Positions 9,080 to 16,041 of a DNA stretch of 64,000 nucleotides are shown piece after piece. The notes beneath the pieces were generated by a model. The model was not told the origin of the DNA, searched no databases, and was given only the letters and a program-made list of their open reading frames with translations. The stretch comes from Deltaproteobacteria bacterium (GTDB lineage: Bacteria > Desulfobacterota > BSN033 > UBA1163), in the NCBI GenBank assembly GCA_016875195.1, contig VGRY01000001.1, positions 60,560 through 124,559 of the forward strand, written 5' to 3'. Both the position numbers and the translations under genes were made by a program. The stretch's first letter is position 1. The number at the start of each line of letters is the position of its first letter.

Positions 9080-9948
9080 TTGACGCCCTCCTGGATTCTC
9101 CTTCTCATGACGGGAGGTCTCGTGACCTCTTCATATTGAAAAGCAGAGATCGGAAGGACAAGGGTGAAAGAGGAGTCACTCCCGTCCGGTTTCTTAAGGC
9201 TCAACGCCACTCTCAAACACTTTGGCAATTCTTTCTTCTCCTTGGCGTTCCACTCCTCCAACCATGCCTCGGTCTGTTCCTTTGTCGCATCTTCTTCCTG
9301 GTAATACTCGAATAGGACCTTTGAAACCCCTTCGATAAGTGGGATCCCCTCCTCCTCTTTCGGTTCCTCTTCGAAGAAATCCCGGTTTAGAACCCTCTGC
9401 TCATAGAGGATAAGTCGACCTTCGTTCGACTTGCCCTCCTTGAACTGATAAACCGTATAAACAAGCCCATCGGTTGTATGTACCTTACCGGAAACGGTTG
9501 AGATAAATTTGACGGACTGGGCTTTCCCCTCAAAGGCTAAGTAATCGCCCTCCGCTTTTTTAGTCCGGACTTTATATGGGACGACTGATTTGACCTGTTT
9601 GGTCATCAAGTCAGAAACGATCCGGATGTTTTGGTATTCCTCTTTAATCAATTCTCCTCTATCCCACGACGAGAGTCCCAAACGGAAAGCCCCAAAAATG
9701 ATCAGCAGGATAAATCCGAGGATGGTCAAACTGACCACCACCTCAATCAGCGTGAACCCAGATAATTTACAAATTCTTGGTTCTAACCAGGTGTGTTTGT
9801 TTAATCGTAACAATGTAACTGTTTGAAAATTTCCTTGTAAAATCCCTCCTAACCTCCCTTTGCCAAAGGGAGGAAATAGGAAACTCCCCCTTTGGAAAAG
9901 GGGGATAAAGGGGGATTTTGTTATGATTCTTTTAATCAATTGATTCAT
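9076..9948 (-). CDS. gspJ: Type II secretion minor pseudopilin GspJ with repeat-derived N-terminal extension
   Basis: Minor pseudopilin of the pseudopilus tip. The prepilin motif SGFTLIEVVVSLTILGF is clear, but upstream ATG (9948) or GTG (9990) starts would give a leader of about 70 residues or more. Most of that leader is translation of a dispersed palindromic DNA repeat (9838-9925; PFIPLFQRG and PPFGKGRLGGIL). A TTG at 9813 would give a normal leader of about 19 residues and may be the true start. The C-terminal domain (QFKEGKSNEGRLILYEQRVL, KVLFEYYQEED) is ordinary GspJ. It sits between gspI and gspK in the operon. Confidence 0.88.
   Translation of the reverse strand: MNQLIKRIITKSPFIPLFQRGSFLFPPFGKGRLGGILQGNFQTVTLLRLNKHTWLEPRICKLSGFTLIEVVVSLTILGFILLIIFGAFRLGLSSWDRGELIKEEYQNIRIVSDLMTKQVKSVVPYKVRTKKAEGDYLAFEGKAQSVKFISTVSGKVHTTDGLVYTVYQFKEGKSNEGRLILYEQRVLNRDFFEEEPKEEEGIPLIEGVSKVLFEYYQEEDATKEQTEAWLEEWNAKEKKELPKCLRVALSLKKPDGSDSSFTLVLPISAFQYEEVTRPPVMRRRIQEGVK
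9838..9925. repeat. Dispersed GGGAGG/CCCTCC palindromic repeat at 5' end of gspJ
   Basis: Two nested stems: CCTCCCTTTGCCAAAGGGAGG (split as CCTCCCTTTG and CCAAAGGGAGG) and CCCCCTTTGGAAAAGGGGG, flanked by AAATCCC and GGGATTT. The family recurs at 10455-10511, 12896-12946 and 54463-54492. Confidence 0.85.
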
Positions 9949-10004
9949 GAATGTTTTCTTTTCAAGAAGGCAAATTGATCTGCTTAACACATTAAAAAAG
10001 GAAT

Positions 10005-10562
10005 TTAGCTCTTCTTCTCATCGTCTTTCAATTTGACCGCCCTAAACGATTCCAGCCCAAGAGACCTCTCCTTCACCCCCGACTTCCAAATGACATCGAC
10101 CTTTACATGGAAAAGTTCTATCGGGGGTTTAAAATCGGTATTCCTTTCAAAAGGAAGGAGATCAACCTTTTTCGTTTCAACCTTCCAGCGAAAAGCCTCG
10201 TTGAACTCTCCCTCCTCCACCCCTTCTTCACCAGATGGATTGAGAGAAACCTCCTCCAGCTTCATCCGACCCAAATTGACGGCCTTCGTATATTCCTCTG
10301 AAACCCTGCCTAATCGAAGCCCACCGGCAAAGAGTTCCATGATCACCATCAGCCCCACACCCAGGATGGCCAGCCCGATGACCACTTCGATCAGGGTAAA
10401 TCCAGGTCTATTAAAAATCTTTGAACAAACGGGTATGGGTGAACCATTCCGACTTTTCCAAAGAGGGGCATTTCCTCCCTTTGGAAAAGGGAGGTTAGGA
10501 GGGATTTTATAAATCGATGCCCTTACAATTTTGTGTCTGCCAATAACTCCTCTTCTCTCCAT
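10005..10562 (-). CDS. gspI: Type II secretion minor pseudopilin GspI with repeat-derived leader
   Basis: Minor pseudopilin. The mature protein starts FTLIEVVIGLAILGVGLMVIMEL after RPG and has the GspI pattern (LFAGGLRLGRVSEEYTKAVNLGRMKLEEV). The only usable upstream starts (ATG 10562, or TTG 10571 overlapping the gspH stop) give a leader of about 50 residues rather than the usual 6-10. This leader contains the translated dispersed repeat (PPNLPFPKGGNAPLWKS). No start codon lies between the repeat and the prepilin motif, so the repeat must be translated if the gene is active. Whether the prepilin peptidase accepts this leader is unknown. Confidence 0.88.
   Translation of the reverse strand: MERRGVIGRHKIVRASIYKIPPNLPFPKGGNAPLWKSRNGSPIPVCSKIFNRPGFTLIEVVIGLAILGVGLMVIMELFAGGLRLGRVSEEYTKAVNLGRMKLEEVSLNPSGEEGVEEGEFNEAFRWKVETKKVDLLPFERNTDFKPPIELFHVKVDVIWKSGVKERSLGLESFRAVKLKDDEKKS
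10455..10511. repeat. Dispersed CCTCCC palindromic repeat inside the gspI leader
   Basis: Contains TTTCCAAAGAGGGG and CCTCCCTTTGGAAAAGGGAGG (arms CCTCCCTTT and AAAGGGAGG) followed by TTAGGAGGGATTTTA. Same family as 9838-9925, inserted at the equivalent position of the neighbouring pseudopilin gene and read in frame. Confidence 0.85.
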
Positions 10563-10567
10563 TTTAT

Positions 10568-11059
10568 TCAAACCTTTATAATCTCCACCATACCTGTGAG
10601 AAAATGAACCTTGATCCGGTACCCTTTACGATCTTCAGCTTCTAAAAGAAACGAACCCCCATTCGACCCGCCATTGGGGTAGAATTCGATTGCCGGAAGT
10701 TCGGAATCGTATTGCGTCCCCTTCAACTCCACCTCTTTGATAAAGATTCCTTCAGGAAAGGCATAGGCTGGAGTGGATGGCCTCTCCTTCTTCTCTTCTC
10801 CTTCGCTCTCTTCCTCGTTGGCCTTCATCCACCGGACCTTCACTTCTCTCAGCTCAGTATGAAACAGAATCTGATAGATCCTTCCCTTGTTCACCGCTTC
10901 ACTCCGACTGTTTCTGAGAATGGCAGCAATCTTCTGGGCGGTGCTCCTCAATTCGGCAGTCTTCGAGAGGCGCAATAGAGAGGGAGAAACCAGGGCGATG
11001 GATATACTTAGGATGATGATGACGATGATAAGCTCGACCAGGGTAAAACCTTTTCTCAT
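10568..11059 (-). CDS. gspH: Type II secretion minor pseudopilin GspH
   Basis: Minor pseudopilin linking the tip complex to the GspG shaft. 163 residues, very short leader (MRKG) before FTLVELIIVIIILSISIALVSPSLL, then a beta-rich GspH domain (TAQKIAAILRNSRSEAVNKGRIYQI). The canonical leader contrasts with the repeat-extended leaders of gspI and gspJ. Four-base overlap with gspG; its TGA overlaps an upstream TTG of gspI. Confidence 0.93.
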   Translation of the reverse strand: MRKGFTLVELIIVIIILSISIALVSPSLLRLSKTAELRSTAQKIAAILRNSRSEAVNKGRIYQILFHTELREVKVRWMKANEEESEGEEKKERPSTPAYAFPEGIFIKEVELKGTQYDSELPAIEFYPNGGSNGGSFLLEAEDRKGYRIKVHFLTGMVEIIKV

Positions 11060-11493
11060 TTCACAGTATCCTTCCAGCTTGCCACATCCTGATTCTCGCC
11101 CTCTCCTCCTTCTACCCCATCGAGCCCAAAGGAGAGTAGGTCATACTCTCCATGCTCCCCAGGACTCTTGTAGATATAGGCCTTTCCCCAGGGATCAACA
11201 GGAATTTCCTTGGGAAGGTAGGGACCTTTCCACATGTCCACTCCGGAAGGTTTCTCCCTCAGAATCTTCAGCCCTTCTTCGGTAGTGGGGTATCTTCCCA
11301 CATCAAGCCGAAACGCATCGAGAGCAGTCCCAAAGAGCTCGATCTGAGCCTTTGCCGCCTTCTGTTTCGCCTGCGTCAACTTTCCAAAGAGGCGGGGACC
11401 AACCAGGCCCGCTAAGAGACCGATGATGATGACGACAATCATGATCTCGATCAGTGTAAAACCGCGCTCTCCTCCATGTTTCGTCTTTTTCAT
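11056..11493 (-). CDS. gspG: Type II secretion major pseudopilin GspG
   Basis: Main subunit of the pseudopilus. 145 residues: leader MKKTKHGGERG, then FTLIEIMIVVIIIGLLAGLVGPRLFGKL with the glutamate at mature position 5, and a C-terminal domain with the conserved GRYPTTEEGLKIL and PVDPWGKAYIYKSPGEHGEYDLLSFG calcium-site motif. 167 bases with no recognisable feature separate it from gspF upstream; it couples to gspH by a four-base overlap. Confidence 0.97.
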   Translation of the reverse strand: MKKTKHGGERGFTLIEIMIVVIIIGLLAGLVGPRLFGKLTQAKQKAAKAQIELFGTALDAFRLDVGRYPTTEEGLKILREKPSGVDMWKGPYLPKEIPVDPWGKAYIYKSPGEHGEYDLLSFGLDGVEGGEGENQDVASWKDTVK

Positions 11494-11660
11494 TATTCCC
11501 TCTCAATCCCCATATAAAATAAAAGTCGTTGGTTTGAAGGTCAAAGCTAAGATGCCAGTTTTGTTAATGGGTCAGGTCATGGGTCTTAAGGATTTCACTT
11601 TACCCCTTCACTTTGCCCAAACCGGCATCCTAACCATAGCCTTAACCTAAAATATTTTCA

Positions 11661-12875
11661 TTAAAACGGTATCTCATTGATGCTGAAGATGGCTAAAAGC
11701 ATGGATATGACAATAAACCCTACCACCCCCCCCATGAGCAGAATCACTGCAGGTTCCAGGAGGGAAACAAACCGTTTTAAAGCATTCTGGACATTCTCCT
11801 CATAAACTTCAGCGACTTTGATGAGCATTTCGTCGAGCTTGCCTGTCTCCTCACCCACTCCGATCATATGCACGGCAAGGGGGGGAAAGACGCCTGTCTC
11901 CTCCAGCGATTTCGAGACGCCCTTCCCTTCTCTTAACCGGTCGTGGATCGTCCCAATGGCCCTGGAGACCGCTCGATTCTGCGAAACTTCCTTGACCAGA
12001 TTGAGGGCAGGCAAAATGGAGACGCCGCTCTGGAGCAGAGTGCCAAGGGTCCTTGCAAACCGGGCAACCTCCACCTTTTGGATAAGGCCTCCGACAATGA
12101 TCCACTTCAATTTGAACCTGTCCCAGCGGGCCTTTCTCTCCTCCTGCTGGGTATAGACCTTCAAAACGGAATAAATTAAAAAAAACCCGCCTACTCCAAT
12201 CCACCAGTAGTCTCTAATAACATGGCTGATCCCAAGCACAATCTGCGTGGGGAGGGGGATCGCCTGTCCCATATCGGAGAAGATCTTTGCAAACCTTGGA
12301 ACCACAAACGTCACCAGGATGACAATCGAAGCCCCGCTGACGAAGGTGAGGATGAGGGGATAGATCATCACCGACGCCAGTGTTTCCCTCACCTCTTTAG
12401 CGCTTTGGAGATAATGGCTCAACCGTGAAAAGATTGTTTCTAAAAACCCGCCTGCCTCCCCTGCCTTGACCATATTGACATAGAGCTTGGGATAAACCCT
12501 TGGATGAGAGCCCAGAGCTTCCGCAAGAGAACTTCCACCTTCCACCCGTTGCAGGACATCCTTCACCGTCTCCCTTAATTTCCTGTTTTCTGATAAACTT
12601 CCAAGAATCCTGAGGCTTCGATCGATGGGCAATCCCGATGAGAGGAGCGTTGAGAACTCCTGGGTAAAGACAAGCAAGTCCCTGATGCCAACCCGTCTCG
12701 GGATAAGAGCGGACGCCCGCCATCTCTCCTCCTTTGACTCCGCAGGGCTGATACGGATCGGAATATAGCCCATCTGATGAAGGCTCAAGATGATGGCTCG
12801 CTCATCCTTACCATCCATCGCTCCTTCAACGGTCTGTCCATCCAGTGTGGCGGCTTTATAAATAAACTCTGCCAT
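11661..12875 (-). CDS. gspF: Type II secretion inner-membrane platform protein GspF
   Basis: Polytopic core of the inner-membrane platform. 404 residues with two repeated GspF domains: the first with FTQEFSTLLSSGLPIDRSLRIL and ESGSSLAEAL-like helices, the second with FARTLGTLLQSGVSILPALNLVKEV and MIGVGEETGKLDEML. Membrane segments lie near 170-195, 222-238 and 372-395. It follows gspE in the operon but is separated from it by about 820 bases carrying repeats and a broken DUF559 gene. Confidence 0.96.
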   Translation of the reverse strand: MAEFIYKAATLDGQTVEGAMDGKDERAIILSLHQMGYIPIRISPAESKEERWRASALIPRRVGIRDLLVFTQEFSTLLSSGLPIDRSLRILGSLSENRKLRETVKDVLQRVEGGSSLAEALGSHPRVYPKLYVNMVKAGEAGGFLETIFSRLSHYLQSAKEVRETLASVMIYPLILTFVSGASIVILVTFVVPRFAKIFSDMGQAIPLPTQIVLGISHVIRDYWWIGVGGFFLIYSVLKVYTQQEERKARWDRFKLKWIIVGGLIQKVEVARFARTLGTLLQSGVSILPALNLVKEVSQNRAVSRAIGTIHDRLREGKGVSKSLEETGVFPPLAVHMIGVGEETGKLDEMLIKVAEVYEENVQNALKRFVSLLEPAVILLMGGVVGFIVISMLLAIFSINEIPF

Positions 12876-13193
12876 ATCAGTTAGAAAATAAAATCTCTAA
12901 CCCCCCTTCATCCCCCCTTAAACTAAGGGGGGAATAGAGGGGGGTTACGGATTTTCATGGTTCGTGGGCGTCCCCCGGACATGGGCCATTAATTAGAAAA
13001 TAAGGAGTCCGTTCAACGGTTACGGCAATCCCGCGCTTCGCGGGACCCGTATCGTCTTAAAAAGGTTATGTCCGTCGTCTTTTAATGTTTTTTACGTAAC
13101 CGTTGCCGTTCACCGATACGAGCTTCGTCACCGTAACCTTAACCCATGACCTTAAACCAAAGTTCATCCGGGAATTGAGTGGGTCACCTCCCC
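12876..13193. repeat. Repeat-filled spacer in the T2SS operon (gspE-gspF side)
   Basis: Position 12896-12946 is a palindrome (TAACCCCCCTTCATCCCCCC with AGGGGGGAATAGAGGGGGGTTA). Position 13016-13137 holds a second imperfect palindrome using CGGTTACGGCAA, AACCGTTGCCG, GTATCG and CGATACGAG words around a CCCGCGCTTCGCGGG hairpin. No gene seen. Confidence 0.7.
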
Positions 13194-13591
13194 TTAGGAT
13201 AAGTCGTTGCGACTCGAAACCGAGGGGAGGTAGGGAGGGGTTACTTTTCGTCCCAGCTCAGATAGGACGCTTTCCATATCAAGCAATACCTCATTGTCCC
13301 AAAACCGCATGACCTCAATCCCCTTGACTTCCAGGTATTCTGAACGAACGGCATCATATTTCTTAGCCTCGCCTCGGTTGTGCTGCCCCCCGTCTAATTC
13401 TACTGCGAGTTTCATGTTTGGACAATAGAAATCTAAAATATAAGGCCCAATGCTGTATGGCAAAAAAATTTCATTCCATAGAGCTGCTTGGTTCGGAGAT
13501 ATGCCCAAAGGGCCTTTTCCGCATCCGTCTGATTACGCCTCAGTTCCCTTCGTCGTTGCTTTAATGACGGGTCATTCTGAAGGTATTTCAT
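13194..13591 (-). pseudogene. DUF559 (Vsr-like endonuclease fold) protein, single-base frameshift
   Basis: A DUF559 protein split over two frames. The 5' part starts at ATG 13591 (MKYLQNDPSLKQRRRELRRN, then QTDAEKALWAYLRTKQLYGMKFF). The 3' part reads FLPYSIGPYILDFYCPNMKLAVELDGGQH and RYDAV-like residues to a stop near 13194. The frames meet at a run of seven T on the minus strand (A at 13462-13468); one extra T would restore a continuous protein of about 132 residues. The C-terminus runs into a dispersed repeat (13201-13230). Family members have a restriction/Vsr-like fold; their cellular role is mostly unknown. It could be a real mutation, a sequencing error, or slippage. Confidence 0.8.
13201..13230. 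repeat. Twin mini-hairpin dispersed repeat, copy 1
   Basis: AAGTCGTTGCGACT followed by CGAAACCGAGGGGAGG: two adjacent small stems (GTCG-TTG-CGAC and CTCG-AAAC-CGAG, sharing one C) enclosed by CCTCCCC/GGGGAGG. Copies at 18120-18148 and 51771-51799. Confidence 0.8.
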
Positions 13592-13692
13592 AACTCCCCC
13601 TCACCCCCTCTCATACTTAAGAGGAGGAAAAGCACCCATACGAAAACCGGAAGAACCTAATCCATACGGGCTTTGCAGTCACCATCGAAAAT

Positions 13693-15399
13693 CTACCGGG
13701 CGTCTTCCTGGGTAACCCTTAGAACTTCTGAAACGGTTGTCCTCCCCTCTTTCACCTTCAACCACCCATCCTCTCTCAAAGTTCTCATGCCATTCTTTCG
13801 AGCGATCTCTTTCAGGATATGGGAGCCTTTCTTCTCGAGAATGAGCCTCTGAACCTCATCCGTGATTTTAAAAAGCTCAAAGATCCCTGTTCTACCCGTG
13901 TATCCGGTAAAGGAACAGCTCGAACACCCTTTCACGTCAAAGAAATCAATGCCTGGAAGGTCATTCCCTCCTACTTGCAATTCCTTCAGGATGGCTGGAT
14001 TGGGCAGATAAGGAATCCTGCAATGGGGGCAGGCGACTCTAACCAAGCGTTGTGCTAAAACGCCGATGATGGTGGAGGAGAGAAGGTAATCTTCGATCCC
14101 CATATCAATTAATCGGGTGATGGCGCTCGGCGCATCGTTCGTATGCAGGGTGCTGAACACCAGATGCCCGGTCAGTGCGGCGTGGATGGCAATATCCGCT
14201 GTCTCCGTGTCCCGGATCTCTCCGATGAGGATCACATCCGGGTCCTGACGGACAATAGACCGCAGGGCATTGGCAAAGTTGAGCCCGATGGATGGCTTCA
14301 CCTGAATCTGATTCACTCCCTTGAGCTGATATTCGACAGGGTCTTCCACGGTAATGATCTTCTTATCGGGAGAGTTGATCTTCTCAAGAGCACAGTAAAG
14401 GGTTGTTGTCTTCCCACTGCCCGTGGGCCCGGTGACCAGAATGATCCCATAGGGTCTCTGAATCATCTCTCTAAAGTCAAGCAGGATATCTTCAGGAAAT
14501 CCCAGTATTTCGATGTCTAAAACAATGCTCGACTTATCCAGTATTCTGAGGACGAGACTCTCTCCATAGATGGTGGGGATAGAGGAGACTCTGAAATCGA
14601 TCTCCTTCCCTTTCACCCTGAGCATGATTCGGCCGTCCTGAGGAAGGCGTCTTTCGGCAATATTGAGTTTAGCCATGATCTTGACGCGCGAAACGATGGC
14701 TGCCTGAAGCCTTTTAGGAGGAGATTCAACGTCGTGGAGCACCCCGTCAATACGGTACCGAACCCTGAACTGGTCTTCGAAAGGTTCGAAATGGATGTCG
14801 CTCGCCCTTGCTTCAATCGCTCTTGAAATAACAAGGTTGACCAGACGGATGACGGGTCCTTCAGAGGCCATGTCGAGAAGGTGATCAACGCTTTCCTCTT
14901 CATCGATCCGGTATTCGGGAAGGCTCTCCATATCTTCAATAATTCTCTCCATGGGGGTTGTGCCCAGTCCGTAATACCGCTCGATCGTCTCTAAGATCTG
15001 TCTCTCCTGTCCGGCAAGGACGCGGATGTTATAACGGGTGGCCACGCGAATCGCGTCGAGAACGTAATAATCCAGGGGATTGCCCATAATGATCGTTAGT
15101 TCATTTTCTTCGAGACGGGCAGGGACAAACTTCGACTCCTTCATAAATTGGACCGAAAGAGGATTGATCAGAACCGGCTCCTTTGGATAATCCTCTTCAC
15201 GTGCAAAAGGCACTCCGAAAAAATCTTCGAGAGCGCTCCTGAGCTGTTCCTCGGTCAGAATTCCAGAGTGGACAAATTCTTCCAAGACCGACACATTCCC
15301 TGAATCCTTTGATGGAAAATCGCTCTTTTCCAGGACCTCTTTCTGAATCCATCCTTTTTCAAGCAAAAACGTCGTGATGCGGGTTTGAATATTTTCCAT
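13693..15399 (-). CDS. gspE: Type II secretion ATPase GspE
   Basis: Cytoplasmic hexameric ATPase powering secretion. 568 residues: N-terminal MshEN-like GspE N-domains (about 1-150), then the ATPase core with Walker A GPTGSGKTT at 324-332, Asp box and Walker B region (DPDVILIGEIRDTETADIAIHAALTGH), and a zinc-binding C-terminal motif (CPHC, then CSSC about 40 residues later). First gene of the minus-strand operon, so the promoter should lie above 15400. Starts at ATG with the usual N-terminal helix. Confidence 0.97.
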   Translation of the reverse strand: MENIQTRITTFLLEKGWIQKEVLEKSDFPSKDSGNVSVLEEFVHSGILTEEQLRSALEDFFGVPFAREEDYPKEPVLINPLSVQFMKESKFVPARLEENELTIIMGNPLDYYVLDAIRVATRYNIRVLAGQERQILETIERYYGLGTTPMERIIEDMESLPEYRIDEEESVDHLLDMASEGPVIRLVNLVISRAIEARASDIHFEPFEDQFRVRYRIDGVLHDVESPPKRLQAAIVSRVKIMAKLNIAERRLPQDGRIMLRVKGKEIDFRVSSIPTIYGESLVLRILDKSSIVLDIEILGFPEDILLDFREMIQRPYGIILVTGPTGSGKTTTLYCALEKINSPDKKIITVEDPVEYQLKGVNQIQVKPSIGLNFANALRSIVRQDPDVILIGEIRDTETADIAIHAALTGHLVFSTLHTNDAPSAITRLIDMGIEDYLLSSTIIGVLAQRLVRVACPHCRIPYLPNPAILKELQVGGNDLPGIDFFDVKGCSSCSFTGYTGRTGIFELFKITDEVQRLILEKKGSHILKEIARKNGMRTLREDGWLKVKEGRTTVSEVLRVTQEDAR

Positions 15400-15547
15400 C
15401 TTCAGCTTTTTTAAACCTATTCGTCTATGACTTCGAACAGAATAAATGGGTTTCGGCCCAGTTATTTTTTACTTCAATTATAACTCATTTAATCAAAATT
15501 GGAGATATTTTGCAAGTTTATTAGTACTACAGCGACAAATTTTTTAG

Positions 15548-15588
15548 TAAACCCCGTTAGAAGAACTTCGTCCTTCTAACGGGGTTTA
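15548..15588. terminator. Perfect 16-bp stem-loop, possible bidirectional terminator
   Basis: TAAACCCCGTTAGAAG (15548-15563) pairs with CTTCTAACGGGGTTTA (15573-15588) around a 9-base loop, with T-rich sequence on its left side. Confidence 0.5.
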
Positions 15589-15717
15589 CCCAATGAATTT
15601 GATGTGCTCAGGCTTTTTGAGACCCTCCAAAACCTTGACGACTTTAGGGTGTTCTCAAAATATATCTCCACCTGGCTCCAGGAAAAGAGTTAAACCAAAA
15701 TTAAACAATACCTGAAA

Positions 15718-15942
15718 CCCAACTTGAGCGATTGTTTTATCCTTCACAACGGGGGCGGGGAGGCGGAAAAGTCTTTTAGCGGGATTATCTTGGCTGGGTG
15801 AATCAACCACGGGGCCTGTTCAATCATCACCTGCTTGGTGAAAAATTAAGGTCGATTGCCAAAACGTTTAACGAACTAAATTCTAAAAGGGTTTGAGCAT
15901 CTCTGCCTCCCTTGTGAAATAGGGTGAATCGCTCAATTTGGG
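15718..15942. repeat. Pair of 16-bp inverted repeats bounding 225 bp
   Basis: CCCAACTTGAGCGATT (15718-15733) and AATCGCTCAATTTGGG (15927-15942) match as inverted repeats at 15 of 16 positions; CTGAAA lies just outside the left arm, and CTTTCAG, which contains its complement, a few bases outside the right arm. The size fits a MITE-like or solo terminal-repeat remnant. No transposase gene lies between. Confidence 0.5.
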
Positions 15943-15974
15943 TGAAAGCTTTCAGTGCCATACTTCGTCAATAA

Positions 15975-16014
15975 ACATCAAGCCTCCAAGGGAACCGCCT
16001 TGGAGGCTTGATGT
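15975..16014 (-). terminator. Terminator-like hairpin after the 660-aa secreted protein gene
   Basis: ACATCAAGCCTCCAAG (15975-15990) pairs with CTTGGAGGCTTGATGT (15999-16014) about 28 bases downstream of the stop of the minus-strand gene at 16042; the trailing T tract is weak. Confidence 0.6.
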
Positions 16015-16041
16015 AAAGCAACACTTATCAGAATAGTTAAA

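Larger units (their letters stand above)
15400..16041. other. Gene-free stretch with hairpins and a possible decayed element
   Basis: Includes the upstream region of gspE, a perfect stem (15548-15588), a pair of 16-bp inverted repeats (15718-15733 and 15927-15942) and a terminator-like stem (15975-16014). Plus-strand translation from about 15597 (EFDVLRLFETLQNLDDFRVF, then SKYISTWLQEKS, stop) looks coding-like but is short and followed by stops, so it may be the tail of a decayed gene. Confidence 0.5.
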
